From: Mycobacterium xenopi
Lineage (GTDB): Bacteria > Actinomycetota > Actinomycetes > Mycobacteriales > Mycobacteriaceae
DNA length: 64,000 bases
Assembly: GCF_009936235.1 (NCBI RefSeq)
Contig: NZ_AP022314.1
Coordinates: forward strand, 4,588,001 to 4,652,000
Reading direction: 5' to 3'
In this document: piece by piece, positions 37,348-46,260 of the stretch
Position numbering within the stretch: position 1 is the first letter of the stretch
Layout: each line of letters starts with the position of its first letter
Made by a program: the position numbers and the translations under genes
The notes under the pieces: model-generated
Databases searched by the model: none
What the model was told of the DNA's origin: nothing
What the model saw: the letters and a program-made list of their open reading frames with translations, nothing else

Positions 37348-38493
37348 ATGAGTGAGCCAGCCGCGGCGCCGCTCACCGGTTATCGGGTCGCCGTGACGGC
37401 AGCGCGCCGCGCGGACGAGTTGTGCGCGTTGCTGCGTCGCCACGGAGCCACGGTGTGCAGCGCCCCAGCGATCAGCATGGTCGCTCTGCCCGACGACGAC
37501 GAATTGCACCGTCACACCGAGGTTTTGATCGCCAACCCGCCGGATATTCTGATCGCGACCACCGGAATCGGCTTCCGCGGCTGGATTGCTGCCGCCGACG
37601 GGTGGGGACTGGCGAGCCAGCTGATTGCGGCGCTGTCGACTTCGCAGATCGTGGCTCGCGGTCCGAAGGCGACCGGTGCGCTACGCGCGGCCGGTTTGCG
37701 CGAGGCATGGTCACCGGAATCCGAATCGTCTCGCGACGTACTGCGGTATCTGCTCGAATCCGGCGTTACCGGTCGGCGGATCGCTCTTCAGCTGCACGGC
37801 GCCACCGACGAGTGGGACCCGTTTCCCGAGTTCGCCGACGAACTACGCGTCGCCGGTGCCGAAGTGGTGCCGATTCGGGTGTACCGATGGCGGCCGGTGC
37901 CGCGCGGCGGCGAGTTCGACCAGCTGGTCATCCAGATCACCCAACGCCAAGTCGATGCGGTCAGCTTCACCTCGGCGCCCGCGGTCGCGGCGACCTTGAT
38001 GCGTGCCGAGGAACTCGGGGTTCAAGGCCAGTTTCTGGACGCGCTGCGCACCGACGTGCGCGCGATGTGTGTCGGTCCAGTCACCGCGCAACCGCTAACG
38101 CGGCTGGGAATTCCGACGTCGTCGCCGGACCGGATGCGGTTAGGCGCGTTGGCTCGCCATATCGCCGATGAACTGCCGCTACTGCGCTCCCGCACGGTGC
38201 AGGCCGCCGGCCATGTGATCGAGATCCGCGGCACCTGTGTAGTCGTCGACGGCGAAGTCAGGCCGCTGTCGCGGGCTGGAATGGCGATACTGCGTGCGCT
38301 GGCCCAACGTCCGGGCGCGGTCGTGTCCCGCGGCGATCTGCTGCGCGCGCTCCCAGGCAGTGGCACCGACACCCATGCGGTGGATACGGCAGTGCTGCGA
38401 CTGCGAGCTGCGTTAGGAGACAAAGGAATCGTCGTAACTGTGGTCAAGCGTGGCTATCGGTTGGCAATCGACGAACAGACAGGTGCGGCGTGA
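37348..38493 (+). CDS. Uroporphyrinogen-III synthase-like protein with C-terminal winged-helix domain
   Basis: 381 aa, the same length as Rv0260c. Residues 1-265 form a HemD-like domain (YRVAVTAARRADELCALLRR, ATTGIGFRGW, and AVSFTSAPAVAATL); residues 280-381 form an OmpR-type winged helix (RAGMAILRALAQRPGAVVSRGDLLRALPG and TAVLRLRAALGDKGIVVTVVKRGYRL). The link between HemD and a DNA-binding domain suggests a regulator or a bifunctional sirohaem enzyme; NirB needs sirohaem. The ATG at 37348 was chosen; a longer frame starts at 37303. It overlaps the next gene by GTGA. Confidence 0.85.
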   Translation: MSEPAAAPLTGYRVAVTAARRADELCALLRRHGATVCSAPAISMVALPDDDELHRHTEVLIANPPDILIATTGIGFRGWIAAADGWGLASQLIAALSTSQIVARGPKATGALRAAGLREAWSPESESSRDVLRYLLESGVTGRRIALQLHGATDEWDPFPEFADELRVAGAEVVPIRVYRWRPVPRGGEFDQLVIQITQRQVDAVSFTSAPAVAATLMRAEELGVQGQFLDALRTDVRAMCVGPVTAQPLTRLGIPTSSPDRMRLGALARHIADELPLLRSRTVQAAGHVIEIRGTCVVVDGEVRPLSRAGMAILRALAQRPGAVVSRGDLLRALPGSGTDTHAVDTAVLRLRAALGDKGIVVTVVKRGYRLAIDEQTGAA

Positions 38494-39179
38494 ACCTCGT
38501 CCTGGTCGCTCACGGCACGCGCCGACCGGGCGGCGTCGCTATGATCGGCGACCTCGCCGCACACGTCAGCCGGTTATTGGACCGCACGGTGCACGTCGCG
38601 TTCGTCGACGTGCTAGGGCCCACGCCAACCGAAGTGCTTTCCAGCGGCGCGGTGGCTCACCAGCCCACCATCGTGGTGCCAGCGTTCCTCTCCCGCGGCT
38701 ACCACGTTCGCACCGACCTGCCCGCACACGTGGCAGCCAGCGGGCATCCCCACGTCACCGTCGCTCCGGCGTTAGGGCCCAGCCCGCAGATCGCGAGGCT
38801 GGTCGGCGAACAATTGCTCAAAGCTGGCTGGCATCCTGGTGATTCGGTAATCCTGGCCGCGGCCGGCACATCCGATCCGGTGGCTCGCGCCGACCTGCAC
38901 ACCACAGCGACGCTGACCTCGGCGCTGACCGGATCACGCGTCGAGCTGGCGTTCGCGGCCACCGGTGATCCCACCGTGGCCGAGGCGGTCGCCGACGCGC
39001 GGCACCGGTCCAGTCGTCCGGTCGCGGTGGCTTCCTACCTCCTGGCCGACGGCATGTTTGCGCACCAGCTCCGAAATTCCGGCGCGGACATGGTGGCCGA
39101 ACCGCTGGGCACCCATCCGCGGCTGGCGCGTCTGATTGCCAACCACTTCCAGCGGGCTCGCACACCGATTGCCGCCTAA
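38490..39179 (+). CDS. Sirohydrochlorin chelatase-like (CbiX/SirB) protein
   Basis: 229 aa, homologous to Rv0259c. N-terminal LVLVAHGTRRPGG with the metal-binding His near residue 7, FVDVLGPTPTEVL, and VVPAFLSRGYHVRTDLPAHV with a second His near residue 72 are CbiX features. It probably inserts iron into sirohydrochlorin to make sirohaem for NirB, together with the HemD-like protein whose gene overlaps it. It converges on nirD. Confidence 0.85.
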   Translation: MNLVLVAHGTRRPGGVAMIGDLAAHVSRLLDRTVHVAFVDVLGPTPTEVLSSGAVAHQPTIVVPAFLSRGYHVRTDLPAHVAASGHPHVTVAPALGPSPQIARLVGEQLLKAGWHPGDSVILAAAGTSDPVARADLHTTATLTSALTGSRVELAFAATGDPTVAEAVADARHRSSRPVAVASYLLADGMFAHQLRNSGADMVAEPLGTHPRLARLIANHFQRARTPIAA

Positions 39180-39184
39180 GAGCC

Positions 39185-39553
39185 CTAGCGGCCCACCTCG
39201 ACCATTCCGTTGACCAGCCGGGTCCGATACACGGGCACCGCCACCGCCGGATCGTCGAGGCAACGGCCGTCGTCGAGAGCGAATGCCTGCTTGCCGATGG
39301 GTGATTGAACCATGGGCCGACCACCTCGATCCCCGACGATGCCCCGTGACAGCACCGCCGCACCGGTGAACGGGTCGATGTTTCCGACCGCGTGCAGGGA
39401 TCCGTCGTCTAGTCGGAACAACGCCGCCTGAGAGCCGTCTGCCAAGAGCACCCCCACACCCCGGTTGGGCACCAAGTAGTCGTATGAGCAAGCGGCCGTC
39501 CAGGTTTCGACAGAGACGGACAGAAGTTCGGTGGTGTCGTCAAGCAGCGTCAT
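39185..39553 (-). CDS. nirD: Nitrite reductase [NAD(P)H] small subunit NirD
   Basis: 122-aa Rieske-like small subunit of assimilatory nitrite reductase. Start MTLLDDTTELLSVSVETWTAAC at 39553; text such as YDYLVPNRGVGVLLADG, LHAVGNIDPFTGAAVLSRG and MVQSPIGKQAFALDDG is typical. Like many NirD proteins, it lacks the Rieske Cys/His ligands. It lies 22 bases after nirB on the same strand. Confidence 0.92.
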   Translation of the reverse strand: MTLLDDTTELLSVSVETWTAACSYDYLVPNRGVGVLLADGSQAALFRLDDGSLHAVGNIDPFTGAAVLSRGIVGDRGGRPMVQSPIGKQAFALDDGRCLDDPAVAVPVYRTRLVNGMVEVGR

Positions 39554-39575
39554 GAGATCTCCCTTGCTTTGGCCT

Positions 39576-42163
39576 TCATGTCCGCACTCGCGGCATACCA
39601 ATCAGCACCGGATCAGCACGTCCGTCGTTGGGCGGCGCCGGTCTCTTGCGTCCGTTGTATTCGGTGAACGTCACAGTGGGGTCAGGGGCATCGGGGGCGT
39701 TGACGAACGAAACAAACCGAGACAGCTTCTCTGGATCCTCCAGCACGCCTTTCCATTCGCACTTGTAATTCGCGACATGCCGTGCGATCGCGGCCTCGAA
39801 CTCCTCGGCTAGGCCGAGTGAGTCGTTGCACACCACGTCGCGCACGTGATCGAGTCCACCCTCAAGTGATTCGATCCACGGAGCGGTGCGTTGCAGCCGA
39901 TCTGCGGTACGGATGTAGAACATCAGGAACCGGTCGATGTAGCGGATCAGCGTCTTTTCGTCGAGATCGCTGGCCAGCAACTGCGCATGCCTGGGGGTGA
40001 ACCCGCCATTTCCGCCGACGTAGAGATTCCAACCCTTTTCGGTGGCGATGACGCCGACGTCCTTGGCTCGCGCTTCGGCACACTCGCGGGCGCACCCCGA
40101 GACACCCATCTTGATCTTGTGCGGTGCGCGCAACCCCCGGTATCGCAGCTCCAAGTCGATCGCCAGCTGCACTGAATCCTGTTGCCCGTAACGGCACCAA
40201 TCGTTGCCCACGCAACTCTTCACGGTGCGCACGGCTTTCCCGTAGGCGTGGCCTGATTCCATGCCCGCGTCGACAAGCCGCTTCCAGATCGCCGGTAGCT
40301 GGTCAACTCGCGCGCCGAACATGTCGATGCGCTGGCCACCGGTGATCTTCGTGTAAAGCCCGAATTCCTGTGCTATCTGGCCGATTAGGATCAGGTGTTC
40401 AGGTTTGATGTCGCCGCCCGGGACCCGCGGCACCACCGAGTAGCTGCCATTCTTCTGGATGTTGGCCAGGAAGTGATCGTTGGAGTCCTGCAGGGACGCC
40501 TGTTCGCCGTCGAGGATGTGCTCCGAACCGGTAGACGCAAGGATCGAGGCCACGGCTGGCTTGCAGATGTCGCAACCCTTTCCGGTGCCGAAACGCTCCA
40601 GCAGACCGGAGAACGTGCGAATACCGGTGGCCATGATGATCTCGAACAGTTCTTGGCGCGATTGGCTGAAGTGTTCGCAAAGCGCCTTGGACTGCTGAAC
40701 ACCCTCGGCCTCCAGCAGCTGCTTGAGCATCGGCACGCAGGAACCGCATGAGGTGCCCGCTGAAGTACACGATTTGAGCGCTGGCACGTCGGCACAACCG
40801 TTGGCGATCGCCGCGGTCAGGTCGCCCTTGGTGACATTGTTACAAGAGCAGATCTGCGCGCAGTCCGGCAGCGCACCGACACCTAAAACCCCTGCTGCAC
40901 CGCCGCTTTGGGCCGGCGCGATCAATGCCAGCGGGTCGCCTGGCAGCTCGGAGCCGACCATGGGCCGCAGCACGCCGTAGTTGGACGCGTCCCCCACCAG
41001 GATGCCGCCGAGCAGCGTCCTGGCATCGTCGGAGAGCACCAGCTTGGCGTAGGTCTGGTTCACCGCGTCGTTGACGACGACCTCCAGGCAGTTCGGCGTG
41101 GTGGCCATCGCGTCGCCGAAGCTGGCCACATCGACGCCGAGCAGCTTGAGCTTGGTGGACATGTCAGCTTCCGGGAATTCGGCCGCGCCGCCGACCAGCT
41201 GATCCGCCACCACCTCTGCGCTGGTGTAGCCGGGACCGACTAAGCCGTAGCAACGGCCTTCGATCGCAGCCACCTCGCCGACTGCGTAGATGTCAGGATC
41301 GCTTGTCCGGCAAGATAAATCGGTGAGCACGCCGCCGCGCTCGGCGATCGCGAGCCCGCGGCGGCGGCCAGCTCGTCACGCGGCCGGATACCGGCGGCGA
41401 AAATCAGTACCCCGGCCTCGATGCTCTGTCCGTCGGACAACCGCACCCGCAGCGACATCGAGCCGTCGCAGTGCGTAATGGGTTCGATTGACTCGGTTTT
41501 CACCTCGAGGTGCACCGCGATCCCCAGGTCGGTGATCATCCGGGCCAGCAGGGCGCCGCCGGCCTCGTCGACCTGCTGGGCCATCAGTCGCGGCATCATC
41601 TCGATGATGTGGGTGCGCAGCCCGAACTGGCGCAGCGCGTTGGCGGCCTCCAGCCCCAGCAAGCCGCCGCCAATCACCACACCGGTGGCGCTGTGACCGG
41701 CCTGCAGCGTGCGCTGGGCATCAGCTCGGATGGCGTCAAGGTCGTCGAGGGTGCGGTAGACGTGGCAAAGCGGCAGGTCGTGTCCGGGCACCGGCGGCAC
41801 GAAGGGGTACGACCCGGTGGCGAGCACCAGTACGTCGTATCGATACCGCTGGCCGTTGGCGGTCAGCACCGATTTGGTGGCACGGTCGATCTCCACGACG
41901 CGGCTGCGCAGCAGCAACCGGACGTGGTGGTCGTCGGCATAGTCGCTGCCTGGCAGTGCCAGCAGGCCGCGGTCCCAGTGCTCGGTGTAGCCGGTCAACC
42001 CGACCCGGTCGTAGGCAGCGTCAGCCTCCTCGGCCAGCACGGTGATCCGCCACCGGCCCTCGGCGTCGCGCGCACGCAGCGCTTCGACGAGGCGGTGGCC
42101 CACCATGCCGTGCCCGACTACGACGACGTCGCGAGTCGCCGGCGGGTGTGCCACTGCAGCCAT
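39576..42163 (-). pseudogene. nirB: Nitrite reductase [NAD(P)H] large subunit NirB, apparent frameshift
   Basis: Assimilatory nitrite reductase that reduces nitrite to ammonium. The N-terminal part from the ATG at 42163 has the FAD motif VVVVGHGMVGHRLVE and the NAD motif VVIGGGLLGLEAANAL. The frame breaks near 41352-41357, at DELAAAAG, where one base is missing; it continues in another frame from VLTDLSCRTSDPDIYAVGE to 39576. The second part holds the BFD-like [2Fe-2S] clusters (CSCNNVTKG, CTSAGTSCGSC) and the sirohaem/4Fe-4S cysteines (CVGNDWCRYG, GVSGCARECAE). Restored length is 862 aa, against 853 in M. tuberculosis. Confidence 0.88.
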
Positions 42164-42207
42164 GAGCCCGAGGTTAGGACGGCGATATTGCCGCAATGTC
42201 GCCTTAT

Positions 42208-42234
42208 GTGACACCGACATGACGGTGCCCTCAC
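42208..42234 (-). promoter_or_regulatory. GlnR-like box upstream of nirB
   Basis: On the minus strand: GTGAG-n6-GTCAT-n6-GTCAC, the same 5-6-5-6-5 layout as the boxes upstream of both narK genes. It lies 44 bases upstream of the nirB ATG. GlnR control of nirBD is established in mycobacteria. Confidence 0.6.
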
Positions 42235-42321
42235 ATGCCTGCTCACGTGATCTTGAAGCGGTTCACACGGAGTTGGACGAGATTGACGGCACCCTGGTTC
42301 ACCGCAGGCGAACGCGCAGGT

Positions 42322-42348
42322 GGAACTTTAGCGTAGTCGACTCATGTT
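42322..42348 (+). promoter_or_regulatory. Candidate extracytoplasmic sigma (SigH/SigE-type) promoter of hsp20
   Basis: GGAACT at 42322-42327 followed, after 18 bases, by GTT at 42346-42348, matching the mycobacterial SigH/SigE pattern GGAAC-n18/19-GTT. The hsp20 start is 60 bases downstream. A perfect 10-bp palindrome CTTGATCAAG lies at 42378-42387 in the leader. Confidence 0.5.
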
Positions 42349-42407
42349 TTAGGAGTAGCGGGCCGGTGGACACCGGCCTTGATCAAGATCACACAAGGAG
42401 ACATTGG

Positions 42408-42848
42408 ATGAGCAACTTGACGCTGTGGTCACGACCCATCTGGGACACCGACCGTTGGCTGCGCGACTTCTTCGGTCCTGCGGCCATGACCGATTGGTTC
42501 AAGCCGTCGAACGGTGAGTTCACTCCGGCCGCCGAGATCGTCAGGGAAGGCGACGACGCGGTAATCCGCGTGGAGCTTCCCGGTGTCGACGTCGACAAGG
42601 ACGTCGAGGTCGAGGTCCGGCAGGATCGCCTGGTGATCCGCGGACAGCGTCGCGACGAGCACGCCGAGGAAAAGAACGGCCGGGCGCTGCGCGAGGTCCG
42701 CTACGGGTCGTTCCGGCGAACGTTCCAGCTGCCGGCGCACGTCACAAGCGAGGCGGTCTCGGCGTCGTATGACGCTGGAGTGCTGAGGGTTCGGGTGGCC
42801 GGCGCCTACGCCGGAAGCCAGGCCAAGCGCATCGCGGTTACCGCGTAA
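42408..42848 (+). CDS. hsp20: Hsp20/alpha-crystallin family heat-shock protein (Acr2-like)
   Basis: Small heat-shock chaperone, 146 aa, homologous to Rv0251c (Acr2). The alpha-crystallin domain covers residues 40-130 (DDAVIRVELPGVDVDKDVEVEV and YGSFRRTFQLP), with the conserved A-x-x-x-G-V-L-R motif as SYDAGVLRVRV. The ATG at 42408 was chosen for the AAGGAG at 42395-42400 and the family start MSNLTLW; an open frame extending upstream is not used. It is divergent from nirB. Confidence 0.93.
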   Translation: MSNLTLWSRPIWDTDRWLRDFFGPAAMTDWFKPSNGEFTPAAEIVREGDDAVIRVELPGVDVDKDVEVEVRQDRLVIRGQRRDEHAEEKNGRALREVRYGSFRRTFQLPAHVTSEAVSASYDAGVLRVRVAGAYAGSQAKRIAVTA

Positions 42849-42872
42849 AAGCCTGGCGCGCGCTGACACCGC

Positions 42873-42902
42873 GGCCCCCGCACGCCCAGCGTGTCGGGGG
42901 CC
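42873..42902 (+). terminator. Hairpin terminator after hsp20
   Basis: Stem GGCCCCCG-CACGC (42873-42885) pairs with GCGTG-T-CGGGGGCC (42889-42902): 13 base pairs with one bulged T and a CCA loop, starting 25 bases after the hsp20 stop. No U-tract follows, as is usual in mycobacteria. Confidence 0.75.
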
Positions 42903-43104
42903 GTCGCGCCTGATGGGTACGGCTAAGAGTTAACCCAGCTCACCTGTCAAGCGCCGCACCCCTATCGGGGCGACGACGGCCCGCCGGTAGAAGACGCCAG
43001 CGCCCAACCTCGAGTGCGCCTTCTGGCGCCAGGTGACTCATCTCACGTCGGCTCGGTGCGCTGGATAGTATCGGTGTCGTACTGTGATCCGTGACACGTC
43101 AGGT

Positions 43105-43413
43105 ATGGGAGATCTGTTGTCCACCATTACCGAACTCGCCGAGCTTCACGACCTGATCGGTGGTCTACGGCGGTGCGTGACCGCGTTGAAGGCCCGCTAC
43201 GGCGACACACCGGCGATGCGACGCATCGTCATCGACGCAGACCGGATCCTAGGTGACATCGAGTTACTCGATATTGACGCCACGGAATTGGATCTGGCGC
43301 GGGCCGCAGGGCACGACTCGGGTGAGAAGATCCGGATACCCGACACCGACTACAACGCCGAGTTCTGGCGAGATGTCGACGACGAGGGTGTCGGCGGTCA
43401 CAGCAGGTCCTGA
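43105..43413 (+). CDS. Conserved hypothetical protein (Rv0250c-like)
   Basis: 102-aa cytosolic protein, related to Rv0250c and of unknown function. Features: an amphipathic N-terminal helix (LLSTITELAELHDLIGGLRRC), then RYGDTPAMRRIVIDADRILGDIELLDID and an acidic C terminus ending in DTDYNAEFWRDVDDEG. A -10-like TAGTAT lies about 35 bases upstream. It precedes the succinate dehydrogenase genes on the same strand and may be co-transcribed with them. Confidence 0.75.
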   Translation: MGDLLSTITELAELHDLIGGLRRCVTALKARYGDTPAMRRIVIDADRILGDIELLDIDATELDLARAAGHDSGEKIRIPDTDYNAEFWRDVDDEGVGGHSRS

Positions 43414-43484
43414 CAGACCCCCCGCGACAGCGGTTGATCACTTCTGAGTACGCTCCGACGAGGCAACCAGAAGAGGATCACCAG

Positions 43485-44306
43485 ATGAGCGCACCCACGG
43501 CGAACCGTCCTGCGACCGGCGTCTTCTCACCTGCCCGGGCACAGTTAGACCGGCGCACCTTACGCACCGACCGCTGGTGGCTGCCAATCGTGTGGACAGA
43601 CCTGGGCTTGTCGGTGTTCGTCATCTACGCGACGATCCGGGCGTTTTGGGGCAGCGCCTATTACGTCGAGGACTACCACTACCTGACGCCGTTCTACTCG
43701 CCGTGCGTAAGCGCGTCGTGCGTAGAAGGAGCCCGGCACTTTGGCACCTGGGTTGGCGAACTGCCATGGTTCATTCCGATGGCGTTCATATCGCTGCCGT
43801 TTCTGCTGGCGTTCCGGTTGACGTGTTACTACTATCGTAAGGCCTACTACCGCACGGTATGGCAATCTCCGCCGGCATGCGCTGTGGCAGAACCACATTC
43901 GGCATATACCGGTGAGACGCGGCTTCCTCTCATAATGCAAAACGTGCACCGCTACTTCTTCTATGTGGCATGCATCGTCTCGCTCATCAACACCTACGAC
44001 GTCGTCAAGTCATTTCATTCGCCGAGCGGTTTCGGCATTGGACTGGGCAACGTCATCCTCACGGTCAATGTGATCCTGCTGTGGATTTACACCTTGTCCT
44101 GTCACTCCTGCCGGCATGTCACCGGCGGTCGGCTCAAGCATTTCTCGAGGCATCCGGTGCGCTACTGGCTCTGGACACGGGTCAGCTTGATCAACACCAA
44201 GCACATGCAGTGGGCGTGGATCACGTTAGGCACCCTGATGCTCACCGACGGCTACATTGCCTTGGTGGCCAGCGGCTGGATTCACGACTTGAGATTCATT
44301 GGCTGA
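43485..44306 (+). CDS. Succinate dehydrogenase membrane anchor subunit (Rv0249c-like)
   Basis: 273-aa membrane protein, the single cytochrome-type anchor of mycobacterial succinate dehydrogenase 1. About five hydrophobic segments are seen, including WTDLGLSVFVIYATIRAFW, PMAFISLPFLLAF, YFFYVACIVSLINTY and NVILTVNVILLWIY, with His residues that could be haem ligands (MQNVHRYFFY, CHSCRHVTGG, NTKHMQWAW). The ATG at 43485 follows AGAGGA. It precedes sdhA by 34 bases. Confidence 0.9.
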   Translation: MSAPTANRPATGVFSPARAQLDRRTLRTDRWWLPIVWTDLGLSVFVIYATIRAFWGSAYYVEDYHYLTPFYSPCVSASCVEGARHFGTWVGELPWFIPMAFISLPFLLAFRLTCYYYRKAYYRTVWQSPPACAVAEPHSAYTGETRLPLIMQNVHRYFFYVACIVSLINTYDVVKSFHSPSGFGIGLGNVILTVNVILLWIYTLSCHSCRHVTGGRLKHFSRHPVRYWLWTRVSLINTKHMQWAWITLGTLMLTDGYIALVASGWIHDLRFIG

Positions 44307-44340
44307 CAAGAACTATCAGGTTTAGCTGAGCGAGGGTTTC

Positions 44341-46260
44341 ATGGTTGAGGTCGAGCGGCACTCCTACGACGTCGTCGTGATCGGTGCCGGCGGCGCCGGG
44401 TTACGCGCAGTGATCGAGGCGCGCGAACGCGGCCTCAAGGTCGCGGTGGTCTGTAAGTCGTTGTTCGGCAAGGCACATACCGTGATGGCCGAGGGCGGTG
44501 CTGCAGCAGCAATGGGTAACGCCAACCCGAAAGACAACTGGCAGACGCACTTCGGCGACACCATGCGCGGTGGGAAGTTCCTGAACAACTGGCGGATGGC
44601 CGAATTGCACGCCAAGGAAGCACCGGACCGGATCTGGGAGCTGGAGACCTACGGCGCGCTGTTCGACCGCACCAAAGACGGCCGGATCAGCCAACGCAAC
44701 TTCGGCGGACACACCTATGCGCGGCTGGCGCACGTGGGTGACCGCACCGGTCTGGAGCTGATCCGAACGCTGCAGCAGAAGATCGTCTCACTGCAGCAGG
44801 AGGACCATGCCGAACTCGGTGACTACGAGGCACGGATCAAGGTGTTCGCCGAGTGCACGGTCACCGAGTTGCTCAAGGACGGGGACCGCATCGCGGGCGC
44901 GTTCGGGTACTGGCGCGAGACCGGCCGATTCGTCTTGTTCGAGGCCCCGGCGGTGGTGCTGGCCACCGGCGGGATCGGCAAATCGTTCAAAGTGACATCG
45001 AACTCCTGGGAATACACCGGCGACGGGCATGCCCTGGCGCTGCGCGCCGGGGCAACGCTGATCAACATGGAGTTCGTCCAGTTCCACCCGACCGGCATGG
45101 TCTGGCCGCCCAGCGTCAAGGGGATTCTCGTCACCGAAGGTGTTCGCGGCGACGGCGGCGTGCTGAAGAACGCAGATGGCAAGCGGTTCATGTTCGACTA
45201 CATTCCGCCGGTCTTCAAGGGCCAGTACGCCGAAACCGAGCAAGAGGCCGACCAGTGGCTCAAAGACAACGACTCGGCGCGGCGCACCCCCGACCTGCTG
45301 CCACGTGACGAAGTCGCGCGCGCAATCAACGCCGAGGTCAAAGCCGGCCGCGGCACGCCACACGGCGGGGTCTACCTCGATATCGCGTCGCGGCTGACAC
45401 CGGCGGAGATCAAGCGGCGACTGCCGTCGATGTATCACCAGTTCATGGAGCTGGCCGGGGTCGATATCACCAAGGAACCGATGGAAGTCGGGCCGACCTG
45501 TCACTACGTGATGGGCGGCGTCGAGGTCGACCCGGACACCGGTGCGGCCACCGTGCCTGGACTGTTCGCCGCCGGCGAGTGCTCCGGCGGTATGCACGGC
45601 TCCAATCGGCTGGGCGGCAATTCGCTGTCGGACCTGCTGGTGTTCGGCCGGCGAGCCGGTTTGGGCGCCGCCGACTACGTGCGCGCGCTGCGCAGCCGGC
45701 CGCAGGTCTCCGAGCAGGCCGTGGAGGCCGCCGCCAAGCTCGCGTTGTCGCCGTTCGAAGGGCCCAAAGATGGCTCGCCTGCGGAGAATCCGTACAAGCT
45801 GCATATTGATCTGCAGGACTGCATGAACGAGTTGGTCGGCATCATCCGTACCGGCGAGGAGATCACGCAGGCGCTTGGCCGGCTGGACGAACTGCGGGCG
45901 CGATTCACTAACCTGCAGGTCGAAGGACATCGGCAATACAACCCAGGCTGGCATCTGGCCATCGACCTGCGCAACATGCTGCTGGTCAGCGAATGCGTGG
46001 CCAAGGCGGCCCTGCAGCGCACCGAAAGCCGTGGCGGGCACACCCGCGACGACCATCCCGCCATGGACCCCAACTGGCGCAAGATCCTGCTGGTGTGTCG
46101 CGCGCAAGGCGACGACGTGAGCTTGCCCCATGTCGACGTCAGCCCCGAGGAGCAACCACCGATGCGGCCGGACCTGCTGGAGCTCTTCGAGCTCTCCGAA
46201 CTGGCGAAGTACTACACCGATGAAGAGCTGGCAGAGCATCCAGGACGGAGAAGCAAATGA
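44341..46260 (+). CDS. sdhA: Succinate dehydrogenase flavoprotein subunit (Sdh1)
   Basis: 639-aa FAD subunit that oxidises succinate to fumarate. The FAD fold is at DVVVIGAGGAGLRAVIEA near residue 10. HTVMAEGGAAAAMGN is the flavinylation region, and the active-site residues lie in EFVQFHPTGM near residue 245, with the arginine in SNRLGGNSLSDLLVFGRRAG near residue 421. It corresponds to Rv0248c. It overlaps the iron-sulfur subunit gene by four bases. Confidence 0.95.
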   Translation: MVEVERHSYDVVVIGAGGAGLRAVIEARERGLKVAVVCKSLFGKAHTVMAEGGAAAAMGNANPKDNWQTHFGDTMRGGKFLNNWRMAELHAKEAPDRIWELETYGALFDRTKDGRISQRNFGGHTYARLAHVGDRTGLELIRTLQQKIVSLQQEDHAELGDYEARIKVFAECTVTELLKDGDRIAGAFGYWRETGRFVLFEAPAVVLATGGIGKSFKVTSNSWEYTGDGHALALRAGATLINMEFVQFHPTGMVWPPSVKGILVTEGVRGDGGVLKNADGKRFMFDYIPPVFKGQYAETEQEADQWLKDNDSARRTPDLLPRDEVARAINAEVKAGRGTPHGGVYLDIASRLTPAEIKRRLPSMYHQFMELAGVDITKEPMEVGPTCHYVMGGVEVDPDTGAATVPGLFAAGECSGGMHGSNRLGGNSLSDLLVFGRRAGLGAADYVRALRSRPQVSEQAVEAAAKLALSPFEGPKDGSPAENPYKLHIDLQDCMNELVGIIRTGEEITQALGRLDELRARFTNLQVEGHRQYNPGWHLAIDLRNMLLVSECVAKAALQRTESRGGHTRDDHPAMDPNWRKILLVCRAQGDDVSLPHVDVSPEEQPPMRPDLLELFELSELAKYYTDEELAEHPGRRSK

